DNA of 64,000 bases from the NCBI GenBank assembly GCA_036227345.1, contig CP109468.1, forward strand, positions 7,688,001 to 7,752,000. Reading direction: 5' to 3'. The DNA is from Streptomyces sp. NBC_01463 (lineage in GTDB: Bacteria > Actinomycetota > Actinomycetes > Streptomycetales > Streptomycetaceae). The notes below the pieces were generated by a model. The model was not told the origin of the DNA and did no database searches. It saw only the letters and a program-made list of their open reading frames with translations. Positions 16,729 through 25,599 of this stretch are shown piece by piece. Both the position numbers and the translations under genes were made by a program. How positions within the stretch are numbered: position 1 is the stretch's first letter; each line of letters starts with the position of its first letter.

Positions 16729-18309
16729 GTGTTCTACCGGGCCAGTCTGCAGGCTGCTGCAGCCCTTGCTTCCCTGTCGTTGCTGGCCGGCTGCGGTCTG
16801 CTCCCCGGCGGCGGTTCGGACGTGGAACAGAAGCTGGCGGTCGGGACCACCAGTTCGCCGTCCACCCTTGACCCCGCCGCGGCCTGGGACGGCTCCTGGG
16901 AGCTGATGCGCAACGTGTTCCAGACCCTGGTGAGTTTTCCCACCGGCAGTACGAGCCCCGAGCCCGACGCCGCGGACAACTGCAGGTTCACGGACACGAC
17001 CAGCACCGCCTACCGCTGCGAGCTCCGCGAGGGGCTGAAGTTCTCCAACGGGGACACGCTCGACGCGGAGGCCGTGAAGTACTCCATCGACCGGATCAGG
17101 ACGATCGGGGTCAAGGGCGGCCCCGTCGGCATGCTCGGCTCGCTCGACCGGGTGGAGACCAAGGGCGACGACATCGTCATCTTCCACCTGACGAAGCCCG
17201 ACGCCACCTTCCCGTTCATCCTGGCCACGCCCGCCATGTCGCTGGTGGCGCCCAGCGCGTACTCGAAGAACAAGATCCGTGACGACGGCAAGGTGACGGG
17301 GTCCGGTCCCTACCTGCTGGACGCGTACAAGCCGGGGGACCGCTCCGAGCTGGTCAAGAACCCCGACTACAAGGGCTTCGCCGACCGCAAGAACGACGCG
17401 GTGACCATCCGGTACTTCAAGGAGTCCGCCGCCCTGGTCCCGGCCCTCAAGAGCGGCGAGATCGACGCCACCTACCGCGGGCTGTCCGCCGAGGAGGTCG
17501 TCAACCTCGAGGACAACAAGGACAAGAACAGCGATCTCCAGCTGGTCGAGACGGTCGGCGCCGACATCCGCTTCCTCGTCTTCAACCCGGAGGACCCGTC
17601 CGCCGGCAACCCGGCCGTCCGCCGGGCGATAGCCCAGCTCGTCGACCGTGACGCTCTCGTGGCCAAGGTCTACCGGGGCACCGCGGAGCCGCTCTACTCC
17701 ATGGTCCCCAAGGGCATCGCGGCCCACACGACCAGCTTCTTCGACACGTTCGGCGACCCGGACCGCAAGAAGGCCAAGAAGATCCTCACCGACGCCGGCA
17801 TCACGAAGCCGGTCCCGATGACCTTCTGGTTCACGACCGACCGCTACGGATCGTCGACCGCGCCCGAGTTCGCCGAGCTCAAGCGCCAGCTGGAGTCGTC
17901 CGGACTGTTCCGGATCACCCTGAAGAGCAAGCCCTGGAAGACCTTCCAGGAGGGCTTCACCAAGGGGGAGTTCCCCGTCTTCGGCCGCGGCTGGTTCCCG
18001 GACTTCCCGGACCCGGACAACTTCATCGCCCCCTTCGTCGGCAAGGACAGCGTCACCGGCAGGCCGTACATGAAGGACGAGATCACGAACGAGCTGTTGC
18101 CGCAGTCCCGCAAGGAGAGCGACCGGGGCGCGGTCAGCAAGCAGTTCGAACGGGCCCAGACGATCCTCGTCGACGACGTCCGGCTGCTGCCGCTGTGGCA
18201 GGGCAAGCTCTACGTCGCCGCGGGCGAGGACATCGGCGGCGGCGAGCGCGCCCTGGACCCGCAGACCGTCATGCAGATGTGGGAGCTGTACCGCAAGGCG
18301 AGCTGGTAG
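16729..18309 (+). CDS. ABC transporter family 5 substrate-binding lipoprotein (peptide/nickel type)
   Basis: The protein is 526 aa. GTG at 16729 was chosen because GAGGAG (16716-16721) is 7 nt away; GTG at 16723 would be too close. The lipoprotein signal ends in the lipobox LLAGC (Cys 22), so the mature protein is membrane-anchored outside the cell. The SBP_bac_5 fold is evident from the N-terminal TLDPAAAWDG, from LREGLKFSNGDTLDAEAVKYS (cited by its start near residue 100) and from GSGPYLL. No permease or ATPase gene is nearby, so it is an orphan binding protein that must pair with a distant transporter. The ligand is unknown; oligopeptides are most usual. Confidence 0.93.
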   Translation: MFYRASLQAAAALASLSLLAGCGLLPGGGSDVEQKLAVGTTSSPSTLDPAAAWDGSWELMRNVFQTLVSFPTGSTSPEPDAADNCRFTDTTSTAYRCELREGLKFSNGDTLDAEAVKYSIDRIRTIGVKGGPVGMLGSLDRVETKGDDIVIFHLTKPDATFPFILATPAMSLVAPSAYSKNKIRDDGKVTGSGPYLLDAYKPGDRSELVKNPDYKGFADRKNDAVTIRYFKESAALVPALKSGEIDATYRGLSAEEVVNLEDNKDKNSDLQLVETVGADIRFLVFNPEDPSAGNPAVRRAIAQLVDRDALVAKVYRGTAEPLYSMVPKGIAAHTTSFFDTFGDPDRKKAKKILTDAGITKPVPMTFWFTTDRYGSSTAPEFAELKRQLESSGLFRITLKSKPWKTFQEGFTKGEFPVFGRGWFPDFPDPDNFIAPFVGKDSVTGRPYMKDEITNELLPQSRKESDRGAVSKQFERAQTILVDDVRLLPLWQGKLYVAAGEDIGGGERALDPQTVMQMWELYRKASW

Positions 18310-18316
18310 CGGCTCC

Positions 18317-18346
18317 GGGCCCGGCGGCCGCGCTGCCGCCGGGCCC
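18317..18346 (+). terminator. Hairpin after the lipoprotein gene
   Basis: GGGCCCGGCGGC (18317-18328) and GCCGCCGGGCCC (18335-18346) form a perfect 12-bp stem with a 6-nt loop, 8 nt after the stop codon. Confidence 0.75.
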
Positions 18347-18432
18347 CGGCCACCGGGCTCCCGGAGCCCGTTGTCAGTGGTCCCCGGTAGGTTCTGAGGT
18401 CAAGACCTGATTGCTTACCGGAGGTTGTTGAC

Positions 18433-19116
18433 GTGACCGACACCTATCCGCTGCCCGAGTCCTGGCGCGGCGTCCTCGGCGAAGAACTCGAGAAGCCCTA
18501 CTTCGGGGAGCTCATCGAATTCGTCGAGAAGGAGCGGGCCGACGGGCCGGTCTATCCGCCCCGGGAGCAGGTGTTCGCGGCGCTGGAGGCGACGCCGTAC
18601 GAGAAGGTGAAGGTCCTGGTCCTCGGCCAGGACCCCTATCACGGCGAGGGCCAGGGGCACGGCCTGTGCTTCTCCGTGCGGCCGGGTGTGAAGACGCCGC
18701 CCTCCCTGCGGAACATCTACAAGGAGATGAAGGAGGAGCTCGGCCTCCCCGTCCCGGACAACGGGTATCTGATGCCGTGGGCCGAGCAGGGTGTCCTCCT
18801 CCTCAACGCGGTGCTCACGGTGCGCGCGGGCGAGGCCAACTCCCACAAGGGCAAGGGCTGGGAGAAGGTCACGGACGCCGTGATCCGCGCGGTCGCCTCG
18901 CGTCCCGACCCGGCCGTCTTCGTGCTCTGGGGCAACTACGCGCAGAAGAAGCTCCCCCTGATCGACGAGGAGCGTCACGTGGTGGTGAAGGGGGCGCACC
19001 CCTCGCCGCTGTCGGCGAAGAAGTTCTTCGGCTCGCGCCCGTTCAGCCAGATCAACGAGGCGGTCGCGGCGCAGGGCCACCAGCCCATCGACTGGCGCAT
19101 CCCCGACCTGGGCTGA
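18433..19116 (+). CDS. ung: Uracil-DNA glycosylase, family 1
   Basis: The protein is 227 aa, the normal length. It removes uracil from DNA in base-excision repair. The water-activating motif GQDPYHG (about 64-70), the uracil-binding LLLNAVLTVR (about 121-130) and the DNA-intercalation motif HPSPLS (about 190-195) are all present. GTG at 18433 follows CCGGAGG. It is monocistronic. In S. coelicolor the corresponding ung gene lies in the same chromosomal district as tuf3 and fabG3 (from memory), supporting a conserved background here. Confidence 0.97.
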   Translation: MTDTYPLPESWRGVLGEELEKPYFGELIEFVEKERADGPVYPPREQVFAALEATPYEKVKVLVLGQDPYHGEGQGHGLCFSVRPGVKTPPSLRNIYKEMKEELGLPVPDNGYLMPWAEQGVLLLNAVLTVRAGEANSHKGKGWEKVTDAVIRAVASRPDPAVFVLWGNYAQKKLPLIDEERHVVVKGAHPSPLSAKKFFGSRPFSQINEAVAAQGHQPIDWRIPDLG

Positions 19117-19277
19117 GGGCGCGCCCGAGCCTGAGTGCGATTGTCCGCCGGGGCGACTAGCGTCGAACCGGTCGTAACCGGGCGGAACCCGACAGAAGCT
19201 GTCGGGGTCCGGCCGGGACCGGCCGGAGTGGGCCGAAAGCGGCCGGGCGCGGGTGGACAGGTGCGAGGGAGACCGCA

Positions 19278-19772
19278 GTGACGGAGCAGCAGGAGACGTC
19301 GCCGGACGTCGTCATGACCAGAATCGGCCAGGCGGTCATGCTGCTTCACGGCGGTGACCGCGAGGAGGCCCGCAATCGCTTCGGAGCGATCTGGGCGGAG
19401 ATCGGCGTGGACGGTGACGGGCTGGAGCGGTGCACCCTCGCGCACTACATGGCCGACACCCAGGACGATCCCGGCGACGAACTGGCCTGGGACCTGCGGG
19501 CGCTGACCGCCGCGCAGTCGCTCACCCGCGAGCAGGCGGAGGGGCGCGGGGAGCACCGGGACGTGCTCGCGGTGCGCGCCTTCTATCCCTCGCTGCATCT
19601 CAGCCTTGCGGCGGACTACGTGAAGCTCCGGCGTCCTGCGGCCGCCCGGATCCATCTGGACCGGGCGCGGGAGGCCTCGGGCGTCCTCGCGGACGACGGG
19701 GCGGACGACGGGTACGGGGGAGCCGTCCGGGCGGCCATCGGGCGGCTGGAGCGGCGGCTGAGGGGGCTCTGA
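19278..19772 (+). CDS. Conserved hypothetical helical repeat protein
   Basis: The protein is 164 aa. GTG at 19278 follows GAGGGAGA. The sequence alternates Ala/Leu/Arg-rich helices (LLHGGDREEARNRFGAIWAE near 24-43, LSLAADYVKLRRPAAARIHL near 109-128). This is TPR-like packing without a convincing consensus. Such proteins of unassigned function are common in Streptomyces. There is no signal peptide or membrane segment. It ends in a convergent terminator shared with the lipoprotein gene on the other strand. Confidence 0.75.
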   Translation: MTEQQETSPDVVMTRIGQAVMLLHGGDREEARNRFGAIWAEIGVDGDGLERCTLAHYMADTQDDPGDELAWDLRALTAAQSLTREQAEGRGEHRDVLAVRAFYPSLHLSLAADYVKLRRPAAARIHLDRAREASGVLADDGADDGYGGAVRAAIGRLERRLRGL

Positions 19773-19792
19773 CCCGCCGAGGAGCGCGCGGA

Positions 19793-19820
19793 GCGGCCCG
19801 ACCCCACCGGGGCGGGCCGC
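19793..19820. terminator. Bidirectional terminator hairpin
   Basis: GCGGCCCG (19793-19800) pairs with CGGGCCGC (19813-19820), and CCCC/GGGG extends the stem inside with a single bulged A. It lies between two convergent genes and can serve both. Confidence 0.7.
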
Positions 19821-19827
19821 CGTCGCG

Positions 19828-20277
19828 TCAGTGGCCGTAGGTGCCGTCGCAGATCCGCGACTGCGGGCTGCCCGCGGGCCAGTGCCCGTACCCCCGCCCG
19901 AGCGCGCACACATCCGCCCCGGTGACGGGCTTCGGCAGGGCCGGTACGGGGACCGGCGGGGCGGCCCGGCGCGGCTGCGGGCGCGCCGGTGCCCGGGCCG
20001 GCTCGTGCCCCTGCGCGGGGCGTGGGATGTCGCGTCGTGCCGCGGGCGGCGGCGCGGCCGCCCTGCGGGAGGCCGAAGGTGACGGCTTCGGGTCCGGCAG
20101 CGCCTCCAGGGTGTCGCGTACCGGCGGCCGCATGATCTGCGGGGCCAGCAGTTGCGGCGCCCGGCTGCTCTCCGGGGGCGCGGGCGCACTCGGCTGCGGT
20201 TGAACGGACACGCACCCGGACAGGGCCGTGACAGCCACGCCGACCAGGAGCTTCACGGTGGTTCTGGTTCGTTGCAC
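19828..20277 (-). CDS. Small Pro/Ala-rich secreted lipoprotein
   Basis: The protein is 149 aa. The start taken is GTG at 20277, giving a compact signal peptide (RTRTTVKLLVGVAVTALSGC) with the lipobox ALSGC at Cys 21. ATG at 20307 is an alternative with a longer n-region; neither has a strong RBS. The body is Pro/Ala/Arg-rich and probably disordered. The last 35 residues (ADVCALGRGYGHWPAGSPQS and CDGTYGH) contain two Cys and may fold. I recognise no enzyme. It is probably anchored to the membrane exterior. Confidence 0.7.
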   Translation of the reverse strand: MQRTRTTVKLLVGVAVTALSGCVSVQPQPSAPAPPESSRAPQLLAPQIMRPPVRDTLEALPDPKPSPSASRRAAAPPPAARRDIPRPAQGHEPARAPARPQPRRAAPPVPVPALPKPVTGADVCALGRGYGHWPAGSPQSRICDGTYGH

Positions 20278-20405
20278 CTGATCAACTCTGGGGTGCCGGC
20301 CGGTCATCGGGTGAGCGGGAAAGGCCTGATTGGCCCGCACGAGTGACCCGGTCAGCACGGCGCCCCGCATGTCGCAGGTCCGCGACGGCCGCGCGACCGC
20401 GAGCC

Positions 20406-21038
20406 TCAGGGGCCCAGCAGTCCGCGCAGCAGTTCGCCGAAGCCGGTACGCAGCTCCGCTTCGCTCGGCACGGAGCGGTGATAGGAGCCGGCTGCGCACG
20501 AGAACATCAGCCCCTCGCACCAGGCCACCAGGGACAGCGCGTGGCGTTCCGGCTCCGCCGATCCCGCCATCGCCATCAGCGCCTCGAGCGGCTCGCGGAA
20601 CTGCCGGCCCGTCGCGTCGAAGAACGTGCGCAGTTCGGGGCGGCGGGTGGCCTCCAGCGCGAGCTCGTACCGGCAGATGAGCAGTTCGGGGTGGCGGGCC
20701 AGATAGCGGTGCAGGGCCGACGCGAGAGCGGCGATCAGCGCGTCGGGGCCGGGCGGCGCGGCCGACGCGGACGGACCGCCCGGGCCGCTCGCACCGCCGG
20801 GCGCCGGGAGTTCGCCCGGTGCGAGCACCCGCGCCTCGCGCTCCGCGAGCCGGCGCACCGTGGCCTCCAGCAGGGACTGCCGGGTGCGCGCGTAGTTGGA
20901 GGTCGACCCCTGCGGGAGGCCGGCCCGCTCGTCCACCGCGCGGTGGGTCAGCCCTCGCATGCCGCGCTCGGCGAGGAGCGCGAGGGCGGCATCGGTGATC
21001 AGTTCGGCCCGGGGAGGACCGTCGGCGCGTGGGGACAT
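20406..21038 (-). CDS. TetR-family regulator, divergent to a flavin monooxygenase
   Basis: The protein is 210 aa. The N-terminal HTH is clear (AALALLAERGMRGLTHRAVD, then GLPQGSTSNYARTRQSLLEA). The C-terminal domain resembles the TetR_C_6/17 type of PCZ2.2-like regulators. ATG at 21038 is divergent from the monooxygenase gene at 21122. Two near-identical 14-bp palindromes lie in the 83-bp gap, as expected for autoregulation and repression of the enzyme. The inducer is probably an aromatic or similar substrate of the monooxygenase (inference). Confidence 0.92.
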   Translation of the reverse strand: MSPRADGPPRAELITDAALALLAERGMRGLTHRAVDERAGLPQGSTSNYARTRQSLLEATVRRLAEREARVLAPGELPAPGGASGPGGPSASAAPPGPDALIAALASALHRYLARHPELLICRYELALEATRRPELRTFFDATGRQFREPLEALMAMAGSAEPERHALSLVAWCEGLMFSCAAGSYHRSVPSEAELRTGFGELLRGLLGP

Positions 21039-21058
21039 GGGATCAACCTATCGCTCTC

Positions 21059-21072
21059 ACTACAGCTGTAGT
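21059..21072. promoter_or_regulatory. TetR operator, copy 1
   Basis: ACTACAGCTGTAGT is a perfect 14-bp palindrome in the divergent tetR/monooxygenase promoter region, 20 bp from the regulator start codon. Confidence 0.8.
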
Positions 21073-21086
21073 AACGTGGTCGCGTC

Positions 21087-21100
21087 ACTACAGGTGTAGT
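21087..21100. promoter_or_regulatory. TetR operator, copy 2
   Basis: ACTACAGGTGTAGT matches copy 1 except at one central base. The two centres are 28 bp apart. It lies 21 bp before the monooxygenase start, so a bound repressor would cover that promoter. Confidence 0.8.
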
Positions 21101-21121
21101 TCCCGAGTGTGAGGAGGAGCC

Positions 21122-22366
21122 ATGGACGCTCCGCGCGCGGTCGTCATCGGCAGCGGAATCGGTGGTCTCACCGCGGCGGTGGCGCTGCACCGCTCCGGCT
21201 GGCAGGTCACGGTCCTGGAGCGGGCCGGCTCCCTGGCGCCCGTCGGCGCCGGCATCGGCCTCGCCCCCAACGCGCAGCGCGCGCTCGACGTCATCGGGCT
21301 CGGGGACGAGATCAGGTCCCTGGCCGCCTGGCAGGGCGAGGGAGGCATGCGCCGCCCGGACGGCCGCTGGCTCTCCCGTACGGACAGCGCGGCGGCGGCC
21401 GAGCGGTTCGGCGGCCCGCTCGTCCTGCTCCACCGGGCCACCCTCATCGACCGCATCGCCGCCGCCCTGCCCGCGTCCGCTCTCCGCACGGACTGCCCCG
21501 CGCACCTGGTCGACCCGGGCGTCGCCGGGGGCCGGCCTGCCATGATCCGGACCCTGGACGGGACGATGGAGGCGGATCTCGTCGTCGGCGCCGACGGCAT
21601 CCACTCGGCGGCACGGGCCACGCTCTTCCCGGACCATCCCGGCCCGTCCTACGCCGGATTCACCACCTGGCGCGTCGTCGTCCCCGCGCCCCCGGAGCCC
21701 TTCGCACCCCACGAGACCTGGGGCCGGGGCGCCCTGTGGGGCAGCCAGCCGCTCAAGGACGGCCGGATCTACGCGTACGCGGCGGCCGTCGCCCCGGCCG
21801 GCGAGAGGGCCGGGGACGAACGGGCGGAACTGCTGCGACGCTTCGGCGACTGGCACGCCCCGGTCCCGCAGACCATCGCCGCCGCCCGGCCCGAGGACGT
21901 CCTGCGCAACGACGTGCACCAGATGACCCGGCCGCTGCCCGCCTTCCACCGCGGCCGCACCGTCCTCCTCGGCGACGCCGCCCACGCCATGGCGCCCACC
22001 CTGGGCCAGGGCGGCAACCAGGCCATCGAGGACGGGATCGTGCTCGCCCACTACGTGGCGCCGGGCGGCGACCTCGGCGCGGGTCTTGCCGCGTACACCG
22101 CCGACCGGCTGCCGCGGACCGCCGCCGTCGTCCGCAAGGCCGCCCAGGTGTCCCGGCTGATGCGGCTGAGCTCCGCCCCCGCCGTCGCCGTACGCGACTT
22201 CGTGATGACCACGGTCTCCCGGCTCGGACCCGGGCTCGTCCTGCGCACGTTCGACGGCATCGCCGACTGGCGCCCGCCGCAGCCCACGTATGCTGCCGGG
22301 ACGAAGGACACGCCGGCGGAGCCGCGGTGGGCCCCCGCTCCGGAGGACCGCGACGTCCGGCGTTGA
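21122..22366 (+). CDS. FAD-dependent aromatic monooxygenase (PHBH/salicylate hydroxylase-like)
   Basis: The protein is 414 aa, usual for single-component class A hydroxylases. GSGIGGLTAAVAL (about 10-22) binds the ADP of FAD, VVGADGIHS (about 155-163) is the DG motif and LLGDAAHAMAP (about 282-292) is the second FAD motif, followed by GQGGNQAIED. ATG at 21122 follows GGAGGAG. Expression is probably controlled by the divergent TetR regulator through two operators. The next gene (Gfo/Idh) starts 20 bp later and is likely in the same transcript. The substrate is unknown. Confidence 0.94.
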   Translation: MDAPRAVVIGSGIGGLTAAVALHRSGWQVTVLERAGSLAPVGAGIGLAPNAQRALDVIGLGDEIRSLAAWQGEGGMRRPDGRWLSRTDSAAAAERFGGPLVLLHRATLIDRIAAALPASALRTDCPAHLVDPGVAGGRPAMIRTLDGTMEADLVVGADGIHSAARATLFPDHPGPSYAGFTTWRVVVPAPPEPFAPHETWGRGALWGSQPLKDGRIYAYAAAVAPAGERAGDERAELLRRFGDWHAPVPQTIAAARPEDVLRNDVHQMTRPLPAFHRGRTVLLGDAAHAMAPTLGQGGNQAIEDGIVLAHYVAPGGDLGAGLAAYTADRLPRTAAVVRKAAQVSRLMRLSSAPAVAVRDFVMTTVSRLGPGLVLRTFDGIADWRPPQPTYAAGTKDTPAEPRWAPAPEDRDVRR

Positions 22367-22385
22367 ACAGCGAGAGGGAGACCCT

Positions 22386-23285
22386 GTGAAGGTCGGCTGC
22401 ATCGGGCTCGGCGACATCGCGCAGAAGGCGTATCTGCCGGTACTCACCACCCTGCCGGGGATCGAACTGCATCTGCAGACCCGCACCCCCGCCACCCTGG
22501 CCTCGGTCGTCGCCACCCACCGCATCCCGGCCGGGCAGTGCCACACCGACCTGGACTCGCTGCTCGCGCAGGGCCTGGACGCGGCGTTCGTGCACGCACC
22601 CACCGCCGTGCACCCGGAGATCACCGGCCGGCTGCTCGAAGCGGGCGTCCCCACCTACGTGGACAAGCCGCTCGCCTACGAACTCGCCGACTCCGAGCGT
22701 CTGGTGGAGCTCGCCGAGGCACGCGGTGTCACGCTGGCCGTCGGCTTCAACCGCCGGGTGGCACCCGGCTACGCGCAGTGCGTGGAGCACCCGCGCGAGC
22801 TGATCCTGATGCAGAAGAACCGGGTCGGCCTGCCCGAGGAGCCGAGGGCCATGGTCCTCGACGACTTCATCCACGTGGTCGACACGCTGCGCTTCCTGGT
22901 CCCCGGACCCGTCGAGCACACGGTGGTCCGGGCCCGGATCCGCGACGGACTCATGCACCACGTGGTGCTCCAGCTGTCCGGCGACGGCTTCACCGCCATC
23001 GGTGCGATGAACCGGCTCAGCGGCTCGACCGAGGAGCGGCTGGAGGTCTCGGGCCAGGACTCCAAGCGCGAGGTGGTCAACCTCGCCGAGGTCATCGACC
23101 ACAAGGGCCAGCCGAGCCTGCGACGGCGCGGCGACTGGGTGCCGGTGGCCCGGCAGCGAGGCATCGAGCAGAGCGTCCTGTCGTTCCTCGACGCGGTGCG
23201 GGCCGGGAAGCTGCTGAGTGCCCGGGACGCCCTGGCGACGCACGAGCTGTGCGAGCGCGTCCTGCGGGACCTCGACTGCGCGTAG
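22386..23285 (+). CDS. Gfo/Idh/MocA-family oxidoreductase
   Basis: The protein is 299 aa. VGCIGLGDIAQKAYLPVL (about 3-20) is the Rossmann dinucleotide motif. YVDKPLAYELADSERLV (about 95-111) carries the signature DKP Lys of this family. GFNRR (about 121-125) follows. GTG at 22386 has GAGAGGGAG upstream. It lies 20 bp after the monooxygenase gene. The C-terminal half is somewhat short and lacks the canonical long sheet extension. Sugar or cyclitol-like alcohols are the usual substrates; the one here cannot be named. Confidence 0.9.
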   Translation: MKVGCIGLGDIAQKAYLPVLTTLPGIELHLQTRTPATLASVVATHRIPAGQCHTDLDSLLAQGLDAAFVHAPTAVHPEITGRLLEAGVPTYVDKPLAYELADSERLVELAEARGVTLAVGFNRRVAPGYAQCVEHPRELILMQKNRVGLPEEPRAMVLDDFIHVVDTLRFLVPGPVEHTVVRARIRDGLMHHVVLQLSGDGFTAIGAMNRLSGSTEERLEVSGQDSKREVVNLAEVIDHKGQPSLRRRGDWVPVARQRGIEQSVLSFLDAVRAGKLLSARDALATHELCERVLRDLDCA

Positions 23286-23300
23286 CGCTCCTGCGTCCGT

Positions 23301-23332
23301 GCCGTGCCGGGGCCCCAACGGCCCGGCACGGC
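23301..23332 (+). terminator. Hairpin after the monooxygenase/Gfo operon
   Basis: GCCGTGCCGGG (23301-23311) pairs perfectly with CCCGGCACGGC (23322-23332). It lies 16 nt after the stop. Confidence 0.8.
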
Positions 23333-23401
23333 TCCGGATGCGTGCGGGCGGGGGCCGATGCAGGCTGGGTGGATGGACCGCCGGCCCGTGGAGGTGACCT
23401 G

Positions 23402-23758
23402 GTGAAGCGCCACCGCGAGCCATCGGGCTGGGGCGCGCTCCAGCCGCCGCCCGGGTACTACTCGGCGGACGGGCGGCCGCCCGACGCCCTGCGGCGCGCC
23501 CTGATCCTCGACTGGGCCGTCAGCCAGCGGATCGCGAGCGGCTGGCGGGTGGAGACCCGCTCCGAGACCCAGGTCGTCATGGTCCGCGGCCGCCCGCCCA
23601 ACCATGTGCTGCACGCCCTCCTGACCGCCCTCACCTGCTTCCTCTGGGGCGCGGTGTGGCTGGTCATCGGCGTGACCAACAAGGTCGAACGCGTCGCCCT
23701 CACGGTCGACGCCATGGGCGACATCGTCACGGTCGACGGGCCGCCCCGCACCCCCTGA
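23402..23758 (+). CDS. Small single-span membrane protein
   Basis: The protein is 118 aa. GTG at 23402 has GGAGGTGACCT directly before it. One hydrophobic segment (LLTALTCFLWGAVWLVIGV, about 73-91) is flanked by a basic N-terminal domain and a short C-terminal region (VALTVDAMGDIVTVDGPP). It resembles the many Streptomyces proteins with a cytoplasmic N domain and one transmembrane helix. No function is recognised. It converges on lnt with only 9 bp between the stop codons. Confidence 0.8.
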   Translation: MKRHREPSGWGALQPPPGYYSADGRPPDALRRALILDWAVSQRIASGWRVETRSETQVVMVRGRPPNHVLHALLTALTCFLWGAVWLVIGVTNKVERVALTVDAMGDIVTVDGPPRTP

Positions 23759-23767
23759 GCAGCAGGC

Positions 23768-25417
23768 TCACGGCGTCGTCTCCGCCGGGGCCTCCGGGGC
23801 CGTACGAGCCGGGCGCACCGCCCCCTGACCGACGGCCGGGCCTGCCGCGCCGACCACGCCCACCGGCTCCGCGGGGCCGCGCCTGCGCAGTGACCGCACG
23901 CCCTCGAAGGCACAGAAGGCCGCCAGTACGCCCAGGGCGCCGTACAGCGGCCAGTCGCCCAGCCGCACATACAGCGTGGTGCCACGGGCCAGCGGCAAGC
24001 CGTACACGGCCGCCCCGCTCGTCTCCGTACCGAGGGGAGCGCCGACGCGCTGCCCCTGCGGTCCGTACACGGCACTGACGCCCGTGAGCGTGGCGTGCAC
24101 CATCGGGCGGCCGTTCTCGGCCGCCCGCAGGGCGCCCAGTGAGGCGTGCTGGCCGGGCGCCCAGCCGTTCTGGAACGAGGACGTGGAGGACTGGGCGATC
24201 AGGAGCTGGGCGCCGTCCCGGGTCAGCCGCCGGCTCATGTCGGGGAACGCGGACTCGAAGCAGACCAGGGGACCGATGTGCAGGCCGTCCGCGCCGGGCA
24301 GCGTCATCGTCACCGGACGCGAGCCGCGCAGCCGGTCCTCGCCCGCGGCCTTCCCCATCGAGGTGGCCCAGCCGAGCGCCGAACGGGCCGGGACGTACTC
24401 GCCGAAGGGCACCAGCCGCATCTTGTCGTAACGGTCCCCGGTCAGCCCCTCCGGGCCCACCAGCACGGCGCTCTTGAAGATTCCGGTCCGCCCCGCCGCG
24501 TCGGTCTGCCGGGCGTCCACGTTGACCAGCACGTCCGCGCCCACCAGGCGCGACAGCGCGGCGATCCGGGCGGTGACCTCGGGATGCCGTGCCGGGTCGA
24601 CCCCGACACTGCTCTCGCCCCACACGACCAGGTCGACGTCACGGCCCGCCAGCGCGCGGGTCAGCTCCTCGCTCCGGGCGAGGCGGCGCTGCACGCTGCC
24701 GGGACCCTCGACGACACCCGGCTGCACGACGGCGATCCGCGTCGTCCCCGTCCGCTCGGGCTGCGGGGCCCACACCCATACCGCGCCCACGGCCACGACG
24801 GCCACCATCAGCGGCACGACGGACACCGCACGCACGGCGGGGGCGGTGAGCAGCAGGGCGAGCACGGTGTTCACCGCGACCACCAGGAGGCTCACCAGCC
24901 ACACCCCGCCCACGGACGCCAGCCGGAGCGCCGGTGTCACCTGCCACTGACTGGCGCCGAGGAGCCCCCAGGGGCCGCCGAGACCTTCCCAGGAGCGGAC
25001 CAGTTCGATCATCAGCCAGCCGCAGGGGACCACGATCACGGCGGCGGCGACCCCGGCGCCGGACGACGGCCCGCCCAGGAGACGGGAGACCAGCAGCCCC
25101 CACGGTGCCCACAGCAGCCCGAGCAGGGCCGCCAGCACCACGATGAACACATGCAGGCTCGGCATCAGCCAGTGGTGCACCGCCAGCATGTAGCCGGTCC
25201 CGCCGAGCCAGCCGTCGAGCGCCGCCCTGCGCGGCGCACCGGCGGACCGGATCAGGAGCAGCCACGGGACCAGGGCGGCATAGGCGAACCACCACAGCCC
25301 CGGCGCGGGGAACGCGAGCGCGGGCAGCGCACCGGCCACGAGCGCGGCGACCGCGCGCCACAGGGGAGAACCGAGCACCCGTTCGCCCCGCTCCTGCCGC
25401 CAGACCCCGCTCGGCAT
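23768..25417 (-). CDS. lnt: Apolipoprotein N-acyltransferase
   Basis: The protein is 549 aa. It adds the third acyl chain to the N-terminal Cys of lipoproteins at the membrane. The N-terminal half (about 1-215) has several transmembrane helices. The C-terminal nitrilase-like domain holds the catalytic Glu in VVWGESSVG (about 258-266), the Lys in YDKMRLVPFGEY (about 318-329) and the Cys in LVCFESAFPD (about 372-381). ATG at 25417 follows GAGGAGG at about 7 nt. Streptomyces usually have two Lnt paralogues; this one has no fused Ppm domain. The C-terminal tail after the last helix is Pro/Ala-rich. Confidence 0.95.
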   Translation of the reverse strand: MPSGVWRQERGERVLGSPLWRAVAALVAGALPALAFPAPGLWWFAYAALVPWLLLIRSAGAPRRAALDGWLGGTGYMLAVHHWLMPSLHVFIVVLAALLGLLWAPWGLLVSRLLGGPSSGAGVAAAVIVVPCGWLMIELVRSWEGLGGPWGLLGASQWQVTPALRLASVGGVWLVSLLVVAVNTVLALLLTAPAVRAVSVVPLMVAVVAVGAVWVWAPQPERTGTTRIAVVQPGVVEGPGSVQRRLARSEELTRALAGRDVDLVVWGESSVGVDPARHPEVTARIAALSRLVGADVLVNVDARQTDAAGRTGIFKSAVLVGPEGLTGDRYDKMRLVPFGEYVPARSALGWATSMGKAAGEDRLRGSRPVTMTLPGADGLHIGPLVCFESAFPDMSRRLTRDGAQLLIAQSSTSSFQNGWAPGQHASLGALRAAENGRPMVHATLTGVSAVYGPQGQRVGAPLGTETSGAAVYGLPLARGTTLYVRLGDWPLYGALGVLAAFCAFEGVRSLRRRGPAEPVGVVGAAGPAVGQGAVRPARTAPEAPAETTP

Positions 25418-25599
25418 CCCGCGCCTCCTCGTCCTGCGTCCGGCAGACGACCTGCGTCCGGCCCTCGGCCTGCCGCCCGGTCCTCGTCCGCCGTCCGGGT
25501 CCTTGTTCCACCACCGTCAGGCAGGGATCACCGGACCGTCCGGAATCCGTTCCCGGGCTTGTTCCCCAGTGTGGGGCAGCGGAAGCGGACGGGGGCGGA

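Noticed and set aside
18371..18393. TTGTCA...TAGGTT as a promoter of ung
   Set aside because: Spacing is 11 bp; the boxes cannot both be used by one polymerase.
19141..19163. TTGTCC...TAGCGT as a promoter of the 164-aa gene
   Set aside because: The boxes are only 11 bp apart, too close for a sigma-70 promoter.
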